A DNA stretch of 64,000 nucleotides from Scenedesmus sp. ARA3 (lineage: Eukaryota; Chlorophyta; Chlorophyceae; Sphaeropleales; Scenedesmaceae), in assembly GCA_004335835.1 (NCBI GenBank), contig RWJK01001815.1, positions 1 to 64,000 of the forward strand, given 5' to 3'. Shown here piece by piece: positions 46,497 to 57,035 of the stretch. The notes beneath the pieces are model-generated. The model searched no databases and was not told the origin of the DNA. It saw nothing but the letters and a program-made list of their open reading frames with translations. The position numbers were made by a program, and so were the translations under genes. Every line of letters starts with the position of its first letter. Within the stretch, counting starts at the first letter, position 1.

Positions 46497-47850
46497 TTAT
46501 GCGGTCACTCCGTCCGCACTGCGTACATGTTTAGGGCATCTAGCTTTGCCGTGCCTGCCTGGATGTCTTTTTGTGGCACAAACGGCCCCCCTGAATCCCT
46601 TGCTCACTCGGTAGCCGTGGCTGTCAAACCACCTGCAGGACAGATTAGCAGCAGCAGGTGTTGGCAGCAGCAGCAGCGGTGGCAGCCACAGGTCCATGTC
46701 ATTGCAGTCAACTTGACTGAGTCTTAGCTTGTGGTTCCAAGAGTGGTAGGGCCTGTCGCTGCCGGAGCACCATTGCAATGTGCATCGCATGCTGTGCTGC
46801 AATTGGCAAGGTGCAGCATCCGCCTTCAAGGCAAGTTGCCCCTCAGATACGATTCAATCGTATCTGCTCGCAGCAGTACCAATACAACCAATAAAATGGA
46901 AACTCTCCCTTTACAGCCTACAAAGTAACCATACGATCAAAACAGCACTGAACCAATGATTAAGTTATCTCCAACTTACTGCAGGTACTTGATTTGGCTG
47001 TCGTGCCCCACAATGTCGGTGTTGCACTCCGCAAGTATGTAGCGCACGCGGTGGCGCTGCAGCAGCCCCTCAGCGCCCTGCAGCACCTGCAGCTCAAATC
47101 CTTCCACATCGATTTTCAGTACCTGCACGTGCATTTGCAAATGCAAACATTTTTAAAACCGCATCATCATGACCTTGTCAGCAGCTAAGCTGTAGCACCC
47201 TGCAGCACCTGCAGCTCGGACCCCTCCATATCCATCTTGAGCACCTACACATGCATACAAACAACAACACGGCAAGAACTGGGTGCAGTCCTCAAGAGCA
47301 GCAGCGCCCTGCAGCACCTGCAGCTCATAGTTACCCACCAACCTTGAGCACCTGCACAGGCATGTGCAATTGCACACAGCCGCATCATCATGATGTCGTT
47401 GGCAGCAGCCCCTCAGAGCCCCTCAGAACCTGCAGCTTATAGCCCTCCACATCTATCTTGAGCACCTGCATGTATGCAAGGGTGCATAACTCAGAGCTAC
47501 CTCAAGGTCTGATCTTCATAAGCAGCAAAAACAGCAGCAGCAGCCCCTCAGCGCCCCGCAGCACCTGCAGCTATTAGCCCTCCACGTGTATCTTAAGCAA
47601 CTGCATGAGCACATGTCGGCGCATGCGTACAAATAACATGGCGGAAATTATAATGATGATAAGCAGCAAGTGATGCTGCTGCAGCAGCGGATACTCTACG
47701 TGGCATGTCCCGATTGCTTCTGGTGCAGCGCACTCTGCTTGGTCTTGGTAGCACAAGCACCGCTCGCACCTGCACATCCTCAGACAGCAGTGTGTCCAGC
47801 CGCCGTAGATCCGTCGACCCGCGCACCTTCAGCAGCATCAGCATCAGCAT

Positions 47851-47892
<42 letters not shown>

Positions 47893-49306
47893 ACACAAGT
47901 AATACAATCCCTTTACCTCCCACCAACACTTTGACACTTGCTGTGAAGGCACGCAGCCGTCTCGACATTGGCAATCACATGCTATGCGCAGGTATGTTCG
48001 TAAAATTCTCTGCTAACCCTGTTCATCACCGCAGCATGCTGCCAAACACTGTCTGCCGCACCTCCATGGTCTCGCCGCGTGCCTTGTGCCCTTCCAGCAC
48101 CTTTGCTAGATCTTCATCGCACACGGTGTGGCCAACACCCTTGTTGCCGCTGCCGCTGATGATGTGGCAGGAAGAGGTGTGGTCTCCCAAGCCTGCAGGA
48201 CGGCAAAATGCAGCAAACATACCCTAAAGTTTCAGCCAAGACAATCAAAAAGTTCACGCTTCTGCTGCCGCTGATGACGTGGCAGATGGAGGTGTGGTCT
48301 CCCAGGCCTGCAGGATGGCCAAATGCAGCCAACATACCCTAGAGTTGCAGTTAAGACAATCAAAGAGCTCACGCTTCTGCTGCCGCTGATGACGTGGCAG
48401 GTAGAGGCACGGGAGCCGAGACCTGCAGGGCAGGGTCCAGCACGGATTGGAGGTTTGAACCATGAGTGTGGCCGTCACCCTTGTTTCCGCTAATGATGTG
48501 ACATGTAGAGGTGTGAGTGCCCAGGCCTGTATGACGCTGGCAGTGGCGGATATACAGCATTTGCCTGGGAGGGCACCTGCTTTACATGCCAATTAGCTCT
48601 GCAAACGCCATGTTAACAGCATAAGCAGCATGCGCAAGCAGCCCAGCTCAGCCAACTATGTGCTGAGCAGAGCGGACATGTAGAGCTGCTGAGGCTTGCA
48701 CGGTGCTCAGCACACAGCAAAGTGTCAGCACATGCAGGCAGCAGTGTCTGTGCGTCCATCCGGTGCAGAAGCATGCGAACTGCACAACCAAATGTGGCAG
48801 CAGTGCCACTGCTACTGCTGCCAAAGGCGGTCAGTTGCATGCCTTGAAGGCTGCTGGCGCTGCTGCTGCTGCTGCTGCTGCTGCTGCCGCTGCGGCAGCT
48901 CACCTATGCCGAACAGTGCAAGCTGATCTATCAGCCAAGGTTTCAGGCAAAGGGAATGACGCAGCAACTCCATATTCTGGGCATGCCTGCAGTGCCAACA
49001 GAACAGCAGCAACAGCAACAATCATTGAGATGGCAAGTACAACACTACATGTCGGATGGAGCAGCATGTAGCAGGCGAAAGCAGCTCGCACAAGTACATG
49101 TGACATGGCACTGTATAAATAGTGAATGCAGCAAAGCAAGTAAAGGTCTCGCACTCTATCTTGTGCAACTGCAGCTGCAGCTACCCACCTTCAAACGCTG
49201 CAACCCTGGCACCCGTAGCTGCTGCATGGAACGTGAACGCTCCGATGTTTGCTCCAACATCAACCAAAAGTGGACCCGCAGCAGCGTTGCTCTGCTGGCC
49301 TTGACC

Positions 49307-49379
<73 letters not shown>

Positions 49380-50510
49380 GGTTTGTACTGCCGTAGTGCC
49401 CAAAGCACCTGCTTGATTTCGTACTGCTCCCAGCCCCAGCTGGCAAAAGGCCAGTACCATTTTGGCTTGGCAGTGAGGTAGCCTGACACGATGTCGCCAG
49501 CAGCATATGCATGCATGCCTCCTTGCCTGCTGAAGCGCACAACAGCAGTGCCTGGCACAGGGGCAGACGCCTCGGGAAGCCTGCTCACAGCATGTGGAGC
49601 GCATGCGGCAGGATAGCGTTGACTAGACCTTAGCTCTGCTTTTTACTAATCCCTGAAAACCTCAGCTGCAGCAATGGCTGTATGTCTAGTGCCGTATTTG
49701 GGCACTTGGGCAGGACAGGGCCTGCAGTACTACTGCAATGATTGGTAACTGATGTTGCTGCAATGATTAGTAAATGCTGTTGCATCATGCTGCACTGCGG
49801 CACAAAGTGACGTTCCAATCCTCTGCGGGTATCTCAGGTGCTTTGATCAAAGCTGTAGGGATTCTAGTTGCTACTTAGCGTTGGAGCAGGTCAGATGCAG
49901 CACACACAGCATGATCTGGGCATTCTGGCGCGGCATGACAGCACCATGTTGCTCCCTGGTTCACTGCATTGGAGTGCCCTTGGCAGGCATGCTGCATGAT
50001 GCTCCTGCCCAGTAACAAATACTGGGATGGTAGACACAGTGGCACTGCCTGCACTCCTAAACAAGGCTGCCATTGCAAGTTGCAGGGCCTCACCTGCAGA
50101 ATGCTGCTTGCTGCAGCTGCAGCAGCTCCAGCAGTGCTGCCTTGCTGTTGTTTGCAGAAGCTCGATCTATGATTGTCGAGGTGTTCATAGTCACCAATTG
50201 TTGTTCTGATAATCCCAATTGCGTAAGAGCAGCATTGCTGGAAGTGCGCAAGGGCGCTGCCAGGGAGAGGTGTATGGAGCTACTGCTGCTGCTGCTGTTG
50301 CTGATCCACAGCACGCCTAAGAAAGCACCTGCAAAACGCCGCTTAACAGTGAAGTTATGGATTAAACGGTTGTGATGATCAATGGATAGCCAGCTGCCCT
50401 TTTGTGCTCGCACCTGCAAGCAGAATGCAGGCAATCTGAGTGCTCCAAGGTTGCCTGCGCATTTTGGCTGCCCACCTCTGCCTGACACGCTTTGCCTGAG
50501 ATTCAAGCAT
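46497..50510 (-). CDS. FkbM-type methyltransferase with N-terminal type II membrane anchor
   Basis: Predicted SAM-dependent O-methyltransferase, plausibly acting on glycans in the Golgi lumen or outside; the substrate is unknown. Phase-consistent exons: 50510-50414, 50328-50094, 49580-49185, 48986-48904, 48192-48062, 47826-47770, 47122-46980, 46632-46497; 425 codons plus stop. The start gives a basic cytosolic tail (KRVRQRWAAKMRRQPW) and a signal anchor (IACILLAGAFLGVLWI), which only forms when exons 1 and 2 join, supporting the model. The SAM-binding motif is LLVDVGANIGAFTFHAA then VAAFE. FkbM family blocks follow: LLRHSLCLKPW, GVGHTVCDEDLAKVL, LRRLDTLL, and the signature VLKIDVEGFELQVLQGAEGL. 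A poly-Gln stretch interrupts exon 3. Exons 5 and 7 have acceptor-half arrays upstream. The exon 3 donor (49185 or 49189) is the least certain. Confidence 0.9.
47185..47605 (-). repeat. Array of four acceptor-half copies of FkbM exon 7
   Basis: The FkbM signature exon start (VLKIDVEGFELQVLQGAEG, intact from 47122) recurs upstream near 47245, 47345, 47465 and 47600, period about 100-135 bp. Two copies carry stops or frameshifts (a GGCTAATAG in the farthest, GGGTAAC in the second), so they cannot all be coding. Confidence 0.93.
47850..47890. repeat. CAG/ATCAGC triplet tract
   Basis: About 13 CAG units preceded by CATCAG repeats, in the intron upstream of FkbM exon 6. Confidence 0.9.
48265..48540 (-). 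repeat. Array of three acceptor-half copies of FkbM exon 5
   Basis: The exon 5 start (GLGDHTSSCHIISGSG after CTGCAG, intact from 48192) recurs near 48306, 48424 and 48525. Period is about 100-118 bp. Confidence 0.9.
49305..49380. repeat. CTG-rich tract coding poly-Gln in FkbM exon 3
   Basis: About 23 CTG units with single interruptions; on the coding strand it gives a Gln/Arg run between ALRQYKP and the SAM-binding motif. Confidence 0.9.
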
Positions 50511-51413
50511 TGTCACATGGTATTAAGTATTTAAAGATGTTTGCAGACCTGCATCTGGCTTTCGGATTGCACTGATCAACATGGTTTCTAACGAGTGTCT
50601 GCTCCCTGTCTGAAACAAGCAAGCAAAGTCGAATTTTTGAACTTAAGAAGATCATGCCTACTGTGTCGTGCGAGAGCCAGAGGGGGAGGTCAGGGCTACG
50701 TGCGTCAGTCACTGCACGGGGCGTGGGTTACTACTTGCCAGCGTGCTTTGGGGCAAGCTTCAAGCATGAAGCAGTTTCACCCAGGCGTGTTGTGTTTATT
50801 CATTGCCGTGCTGACTGTTTGTGTCCATCACTGCCCCGCCGCAGCGTAGGAACATGGAACAACAGGGCGAACCAATGACACTTGTTCTGCTGCTGTTCGC
50901 TGTGAGGCCCAGTACAACCAGAGCGTCTTGGTTGCACTGTAAGAGACCTTTAAGTATCTGCTGGCACACACAGCCGTTGTGATAGCAACGTAGCATGCTT
51001 CCGTTGAGTAGCATGGTACTTCCGTCTGCTGCCATAGGCGCTTACCTTGTTGAAACAATATACTTGATCGATCTCTGAAACCTTAACACAGCGCTTAGCT
51101 GATAGCCTGCAGCCTGTGAGGAACAGGCCTGCTGCTCACCTGCTCAGCACAACTTTGGCCTGCGGCCGTACTGCGGGCGCATCCTTGTCTTGAGCTGGTA
51201 AGTGGTTATTTCTGCAACATAAGCTGCTGTTTGAATGGTCTGGCAAGCCTGGAAGAATGCACAGCTGTTGGTGGTGCAGCGGCAAAAGCAGTGCGCCCAC
51301 GCTTACCACACCCTGCCTGCTGCGGTCGATGCATTATGTGAGCACCTCTTCATGCTGTTGAACTTCAGTTGTGGGTTTTCTGCAGTGCCAACTTCCTGCA
51401 GGTGTTCATTGCC
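50511..51413. promoter_or_regulatory. Divergent upstream region of the FkbM and protease genes
   Basis: No gene supported in this 0.9-kb spacer. It should hold both promoters. A TTCCTGCAG acceptor-like site at 51393-51401, just before the protease ATG, leaves open a 5' UTR intron. Confidence 0.4.
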
Positions 51414-51786
51414 ATGGAGTGCAAGACAGCACTTGTCGTGGTAGCACTGCTGTCCCTTGCGTGCTGCGCACAGCAGCACGCTCCAGCAGGTGCCACTGCC
51501 CCAACAAACTTTAGGTCACAGCAACGCCACAGACGGCTACAACAACAGCAGCAGCAGCAGCAGCAGCAACACGTGCGCATGCGGCAGCTGCAGGGCTTAG
51601 ATGTCTGGGGCTGCGAAGGCAGCTGGGCAGCAGCACCAGGCGGCATCGCAGCAGCAGCGGCAGCAGGCAGGGCTAGCAACCCTGCAACAGCAGCAGCAGC
51701 GACAGCAGCAGCAGCTGAAGAAGGCTACATGCAGCTAGGGCAGCTTGTGCCAGCACGTGCTGCACACCCGAGGCGCAACAGGCGCC

Positions 51787-51839
<53 letters not shown>

Positions 51840-52428
51840 GGGAGTAGCGCTGTGATCAGTGAGGCAAGCGTCAGCACTGCTGCTGCCGCCGCTGCTGCGC
51901 TTGCTGACACACCTGTAACAGCTGCTCCAGTATACACAGCAAGCAGCAGCAGCAGCAGTGATGAAGTCAAGTCTGCATCTGTATGCTCTGGGGACCCTCC
52001 CCTCACACAGACAACTCCCAGCAGGACGCTGTGTCGCTTTTTTGTGAACAGCCTTGACAGCAGGACGTACCTGTGCAGCGCGTGGTTTGTCACCCCCAAG
52101 CACTTGGTCACAGCAGGTGCGCTGCCTTGGAGGCACACCCTGTCATCATCTCTTGCCTGATCGTCAATACATAGCTACTGCTTGTCGAAATATGGTACTG
52201 CCAACGGCACGGGGCTTTGCATCTTGCAGTTCCACATCATGGCTGCGCATATGCTCACACCAAATAAGGGCTACACATGTCAGCAGTTGGCGACCTTGCT
52301 TTGTTGACAACATACAATCCAGCCCCTGTGCATTTGGCTGTTGTTACTGCAGGCCACTGCATATCGTACCTGAAGAATGGCGACACTGGATCAGGCATAT
52401 ACGATGTGAACCCTGCAAACCCAGGTAT

Positions 52429-52473
<45 letters not shown>

Positions 52474-52979
52474 CCACTGAGCGCTGGCTTTGAGGCCGTT
52501 GCATAACAAACCGCCTTGCTGCTGTGTTGTCGGAGGTTGCCACACATGCAGCATCTGCCAGCCAGCTGCAACAGCAGCATCGACGCCTCCTTCCTGCTCT
52601 AACTTGTCATTTCTGTTGTTACAACACTGTTGTTTGACTGTTGTGCGCAGGCTATGTGTGCTGCCACTTCCTGCCGGGCCGGCCAGGCATCGACGCATCC
52701 AGCCAGCCCCGCTGCAGGAAGCCGTGGATGTGGAATGTTACAAAGTGAGTTCAAATGACAGTTATAACACATTGTCATGACAACGTGCCTTGTCATATGA
52801 GGCTGTATTTCAGTTCTGCCTCTTGCAGTGGGCAGTGGCGCACTCCTGCTTGCAAGGTTGGTGTGTGAGGGTAGCAGCGACGTGTGCAGCTGGCCTGGTG
52901 AAATGTAAATGCCCTGCTCCAAGAAACAATTGCAGCAATTCTACTTGTTTGCTACACTGCTAGCTGCACTCAGCTGCCA

Positions 52980-53012
<33 letters not shown>

Positions 53013-54152
53013 CTGCTGCCAGGTGGGTGACAACAGCTGGCTACTTCAACTCTGAACTGGAAGCAAACGATGGAGCAGTCATCGAGGTTGTGCCAGCCGA
53101 CCCCCGCCCTAATATGACAGTGACGGCCATCCCTCAGCGACTGATGGCATATGACCCCCTGAAGCCCATCCCAAGACACCGTGCATACCTCGGTGAGCGC
53201 CGGCAAATAAATCCTATTTTATTTTGACCCCTGTAGCACAAAGCAACTCCTGCTTCAGCAGCAGCATCACCAGGCATACAGTATACCTCAGTACGTATAG
53301 CAGCAGCTGGTGCTGTATATGTTTTGTGGGTGCAATGACTGTGCAGTCATTGAGGTTGTGCCAGCTGACCCCCGCCCGAACATGACAGTGGCGGCCATCC
53401 CGCAGCGCCTCATGGCATATGACCCCCTGAAGCCCATCCCACGGCACCGCGCTTATCTTGGTGCGTCTGCCAGCAGCAGCANNNNNNNNNNNNNNNNNNN
53501 NNNNNNNNNNNNNNNNNNNNNNNNNNNNNNNNNNNNNNNNNNNNNNNNNNNNNNNNNNNNNNNNNNNNNNNNNNNNNNNNNNNNNNNNNNNNNNNNNNNN
53601 NNNNNNNNNNNNNNNNNNNNNNNNNNNNNNNNNNNNNNNNNNNNNNNNNNNNGCAGCAGCATGAACACCACCCTCAAAAAACCGCCTAATAACAGCTTCT
53701 CACGCACTGCTGCTGCTCCGCACTGCTTTTTGTCATCCGCAGACGGCTACCCCGGCCAGGCAGCCTTCGACTCCGGCTGCAGCAGCATGAACACCACGCA
53801 GCGCTACTTCACAGAAGCCTCTCTCGAGCCAAACCTCGGCACCGGCATCCTTGGGCTGCCAGCAGAGTACCCACTATCTGGCTGTGTGGGGCAAAGTGGC
53901 GGGCGCGTGGTGCGTGGCGGGCCGGGGGGTTTAGCGTACGGCATTCAAACGTACGGAAGTACGGCATGTGAGCCGGATGAGCAACGGATGCTGCGGGGGA
54001 TGACTGGGGTGACGCAGATCAGTTTGAATTCGACGCAGTGCGGCGTGTGCGTGCCGTGCCTGGTGGCGGCACTGGAGCGGTACAACGGTAGCAGCAGCAG
54101 CAACAGCAGCAGCAACAGCAGCAGCAACAGCAGCGCCGGGACTGCAGGGTAA
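51414..54152 (+). CDS. Secreted trypsin/V8-like serine protease
   Basis: Phase-consistent exons 51414-52116, 52353-52424, 52651-52744, 53023-53192, 53743-54152 give 482 codons plus stop. The signal peptide is residues 1-19 (ALVVVALLSLACCA). A long low-complexity propeptide-like region follows (poly-Gln, poly-Ala, poly-Ser, basic RRNRRP). The protease domain starts about residue 205: LCSAWFVTPKHLVTAGHC spans intron 1 with His 236, ANDGAVIEV supplies Asp 306, and GCVGQSGG supplies Ser 398, the S1-type triad in order. Cys residues flank the domain (CCHFLPG, CGVCVPC), consistent with extracellular disulfides. The C-terminus is Ser/Asn-rich. A gap lies in intron 4. Its paralogue is at 57036-60356. 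The cleavage specificity cannot be read from sequence. Confidence 0.9.
51787..51839. repeat. (CAG)17 tract coding poly-Ser
   Basis: Uninterrupted AGC codons in protease exon 1; a second short run (CAG)5 lies at 51942-51957. Confidence 0.92.
52430..52472. repeat. (CAG)about14 tract at the start of a protease intron
   Basis: Begins six bases after the exon 2 donor (52424), so the 5' end of the intron is triplet repeat, as in mTERF intron 1. Confidence 0.9.
53335..53481 (+). repeat. Donor-half copy of protease exon 4
   Basis: NDCAVIEVVPADPRPNMTV and on to PIPRHRAYLG with its G|GTGCGT donor duplicates the exon 4 end (53192) downstream; only a few silent or conservative changes. The copy runs into the assembly gap. 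Confidence 0.9.
53482..53652. other. Assembly gap, 171 N
   Basis: Run of N inside protease intron 4, between the donor-half copy and an acceptor-half copy; further repeat units are probably missing. Confidence 1.
53653..53692 (+). repeat. Partial acceptor-half copy of protease exon 5
   Basis: SSMNTT followed by divergent sequence matches the start of intact exon 5 (GCSSMNTTQRYF) and lies upstream of it, directly after the gap. Confidence 0.65.
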
Positions 54153-54275
54153 AGCCACGCAGTGCGGCGTGCGCGTGCCGTGCCTGGTGGGGGCACTGGA
54201 GTGGTTCAACGGCAGCAACAGCAGCAGCAGCAGCGGCAGCAGCAGCAACAGCAGCGGGACTGCAGGCTAACCAGC
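54153..54275 (+). repeat. Copy of the protease 3' terminus after the stop codon
   Basis: Sequence coding CGVRVPCLVGALEWFNGSNS and a Ser/Asn tail ending in a stop repeats the last exon end (CGVCVPCLVAALERYNGSSS). It is in the 3' UTR. Confidence 0.88.
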
Positions 54276-57035
54276 CCAGTGCTGTGAGGTTCTGAAGGAC
54301 TGTGCCAGCAAGCGCATAATATTGCATGGCTTGTGGTTCCCTCATGACAACGTTTAGCGGGTTGATTGGGTAGGGTTTGGTGCTGTTTCTGCGTGCAACG
54401 GATGCATTTTATGACTCATGCATGTGGCAGATTCACGGATAATCGGGATGCCCTGGGGCGTGCACATACCCTCAAAGCATTTTTTGCAACTGCTTGCAGA
54501 GACATGACCATGCTATGTTGTCAGATGTGCCTATTCATGCAAAGGAACAGGGAGACCGCTGCAGGGTTACAGCGCCGCCCTTGTCTTAACGTGCGTTCCG
54601 TCTGGGGACCATTGCTGCATGCTGCCGCGCTCTGCAGCGGGCATCTTCTTTCCAGCCTGCAATGCTGCAGCTACTTTGTTCATCACCCTTGCTGTTGGGG
54701 TGCATACTGCACGTACTCGGGGTACATTGCGTTTCATACTGCATATGTTTCATGTTGCATGACCTGGATGCTGCGAGGGCGAAACAAATGAGGATGCACA
54801 TGTCTTCTCATTGACGCCTACACTGATGCTGATGCACATGGCAGGCGTTATGTATGTGGTGCATGCTGCAGTCTCATTGATCGGCGGTGTTTGGAGCGAT
54901 GCATCATCATGTTGTACCGTACTTGATGCGTTGTACCGTACTTGATGCGTTTGCATGTTGCAGCACTTGGGGTGACACCTCACCATAGCGTGGCTTCTAG
55001 ACAAAGCCATTGCGTGACGTTGGCTGCAGCTGACTTGTTGCATTGTTCTGGATGACCGTTGGATCTCTTGAATGGCAGTGGCTGCCCCACCTGTTTGCGT
55101 CACCAGTTGTGCACATGACACAGCCTGCTACATTGTTCGTTGTGCTAATGCTTGCAGTGGTCCACTGCCAACTGCATCAGCGAGTTGTTGGCTGTTGCTG
55201 ACAAAACGAACACAGCACACGCTGTCAATGCTTCCTGGTGACCCAGCACCAGACATATATTGGAGCACAGGGTGGCGTGCTTAGCAGGCTGCTGCTGCTG
55301 CTGCTGCACGGGCAGCTTGACTCTTATGCGTCACTGGCTGACGCGCTCACGGATTGTGCATGCCTGCAACATGCAGGCGTCGTGTGAGCTGTGACGATGT
55401 TGCATGTGCTGTGCAGCATTGTTGACTGCCATTGAACAAAGGGCAACTAATGGGTTGTTGTGCGTGTTTGCTGTTGCGGCACACACAGATGTCTGTGAGC
55501 TGTGATGAAGCCGCAGATGCTATGCAGCACTGTTGAGCATCTACTGCCACTTGCGAAAGGGCAACTGCCGCATGGTTGTGCATATATGCTGGAGGCTGCA
55601 GCTGCCTGTGGTACAACGTTGTACAGTGTGAACACTGTAAGTGCAGCCGTCTTCAGCAACTGGACAGCGTGTGGATGCCAGCAAAATGTGCAAAAGAGCC
55701 TCTCCTATTGTGGGTAGTACGCTGTGCCCACACTAGGAGATCAAATTGTCGTTTGGAGGGCCCGTACTGCGGTCCGTGAGGACTCGGAGGATGTGTGACT
55801 CGGAGGATGTGTGACTCCGTTCTTTTTCACGCCTGGTGTGTGTTTGCTGCTGCATGCTCAGCTGGCATTCAGCTCAGCAGACCCTCAGGGCCTGGGTGCA
55901 TGCAGCTGCATGTTGGCGAAGACGTCACATCTGGTCGTCGATATAAGCTATGTCTGCAGGTATGTGGCTCTGCAGTGATTGGACTCTGCCCATTGGAAGT
56001 GAACAGCTGGCAGCTGTCGGCAGTGCAGACTCTGCACTTCAGCTGCCTGCAGCCAGTGTATGAGATGCTTGCATAAAGTATCTGAATCCTTTGTTTCACT
56101 TTCATCCATCAGGTGCAAGGTCAAAATGCCGGCGATGGGTTGGTCCTGGGGTGTCTTGCGTCTCAGCGAACGTATACGGATTCGTGGTTGCTCAGGGGAC
56201 AGCCGGCCATGCTATCGGCCACCAAAATAGCATATGAAGCTCTTAAATATGTCCCCAGCGTATTAAATCTCAAAACAGCCGCTGTAAATCCAGTTGGTCC
56301 CGGGTGACACATGCCAAACCTCGTGGTCTATTCTGTGTTCATGCACTGTTGAGCCTGCCCAGCGCCTGAAACTTGTTTACATGCATCTCTATAACGTGAT
56401 CTTGTCTGGCAACTCTGCAACAAACAACGTATAGAAGGACTGGCGAACACGCGACACAAAACGAAGCGGCACCGTTCACAACAGCGTGGTCAATGATGTC
56501 ATATATGTAACTGTACTTAGTCTGAACGGTTGGCTTCGATCAGGTGCGTGCGCAGTTGTATCGCCGAGCCTGCTTGCCCGTTCTTGGGCGATGCATGTGT
56601 CCACCGCAGCGGGTTTCCTGTCATGAATAAAGCATGAAGCTCTTACAAGTATTATCTCGGGGATGTCAGCCGTTTCGGCAGCACTCCGGCCTACTGTGCC
56701 AGTGCTTGCAATAGGGCGCTCAGGCAGCAGCAGCACCAAGGGGTGGCGTGCACAGCCGGCATCAACACCTGACGTCACTGGCCGTCTATCAGCATTCGCT
56801 ACATATACAGACGGCCCATAGCAGCAGTACTTGCCGGCCATGCTGTCAGCTGCAGGAATTGCAGCTTGTCATCCAAGCAGGCTGCAGAGGCGAGCACAGC
56901 TGCTGAAAAGAAATCTTCTTAGCAGGACAACCGCTCCAGGCGTTCCACATGTTTCGTGTACAAGTAAAGTATGGGCAATGATGGCTTGATGCTGTTTGCT
57001 TTCCTCATCGTACTGGCTGCAGGTGCATAGCAGCG
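54276..57035 (+). other. Unresolved interval between the two protease genes
   Basis: Holds a possible small secreted or Cys-containing gene on the plus strand that I cannot model: segments at 55502-55717 (AACGTTLYSVNTVSAAVFSN ... SLSYCG, stop), 55880-55959 (MQLHVGEDVTSGRRYKLCLQ before a GTATGT donor) and 56113-56307 (starting after a CATCAG acceptor and ending AAVNPVGPG, stop). Two 113-bp tandem units occur at 55384 and 55497, and an 18-bp tandem (GGAGGATGTGTGACTC) at 55785-55816. The rest shows nothing identifiable. Confidence 0.25.

Noticed and set aside
53310..54152. 280-codon open frame through the assembly gap
   Set aside because: It is open only because N was treated as coding; its left part is the duplicated exon 4 end.
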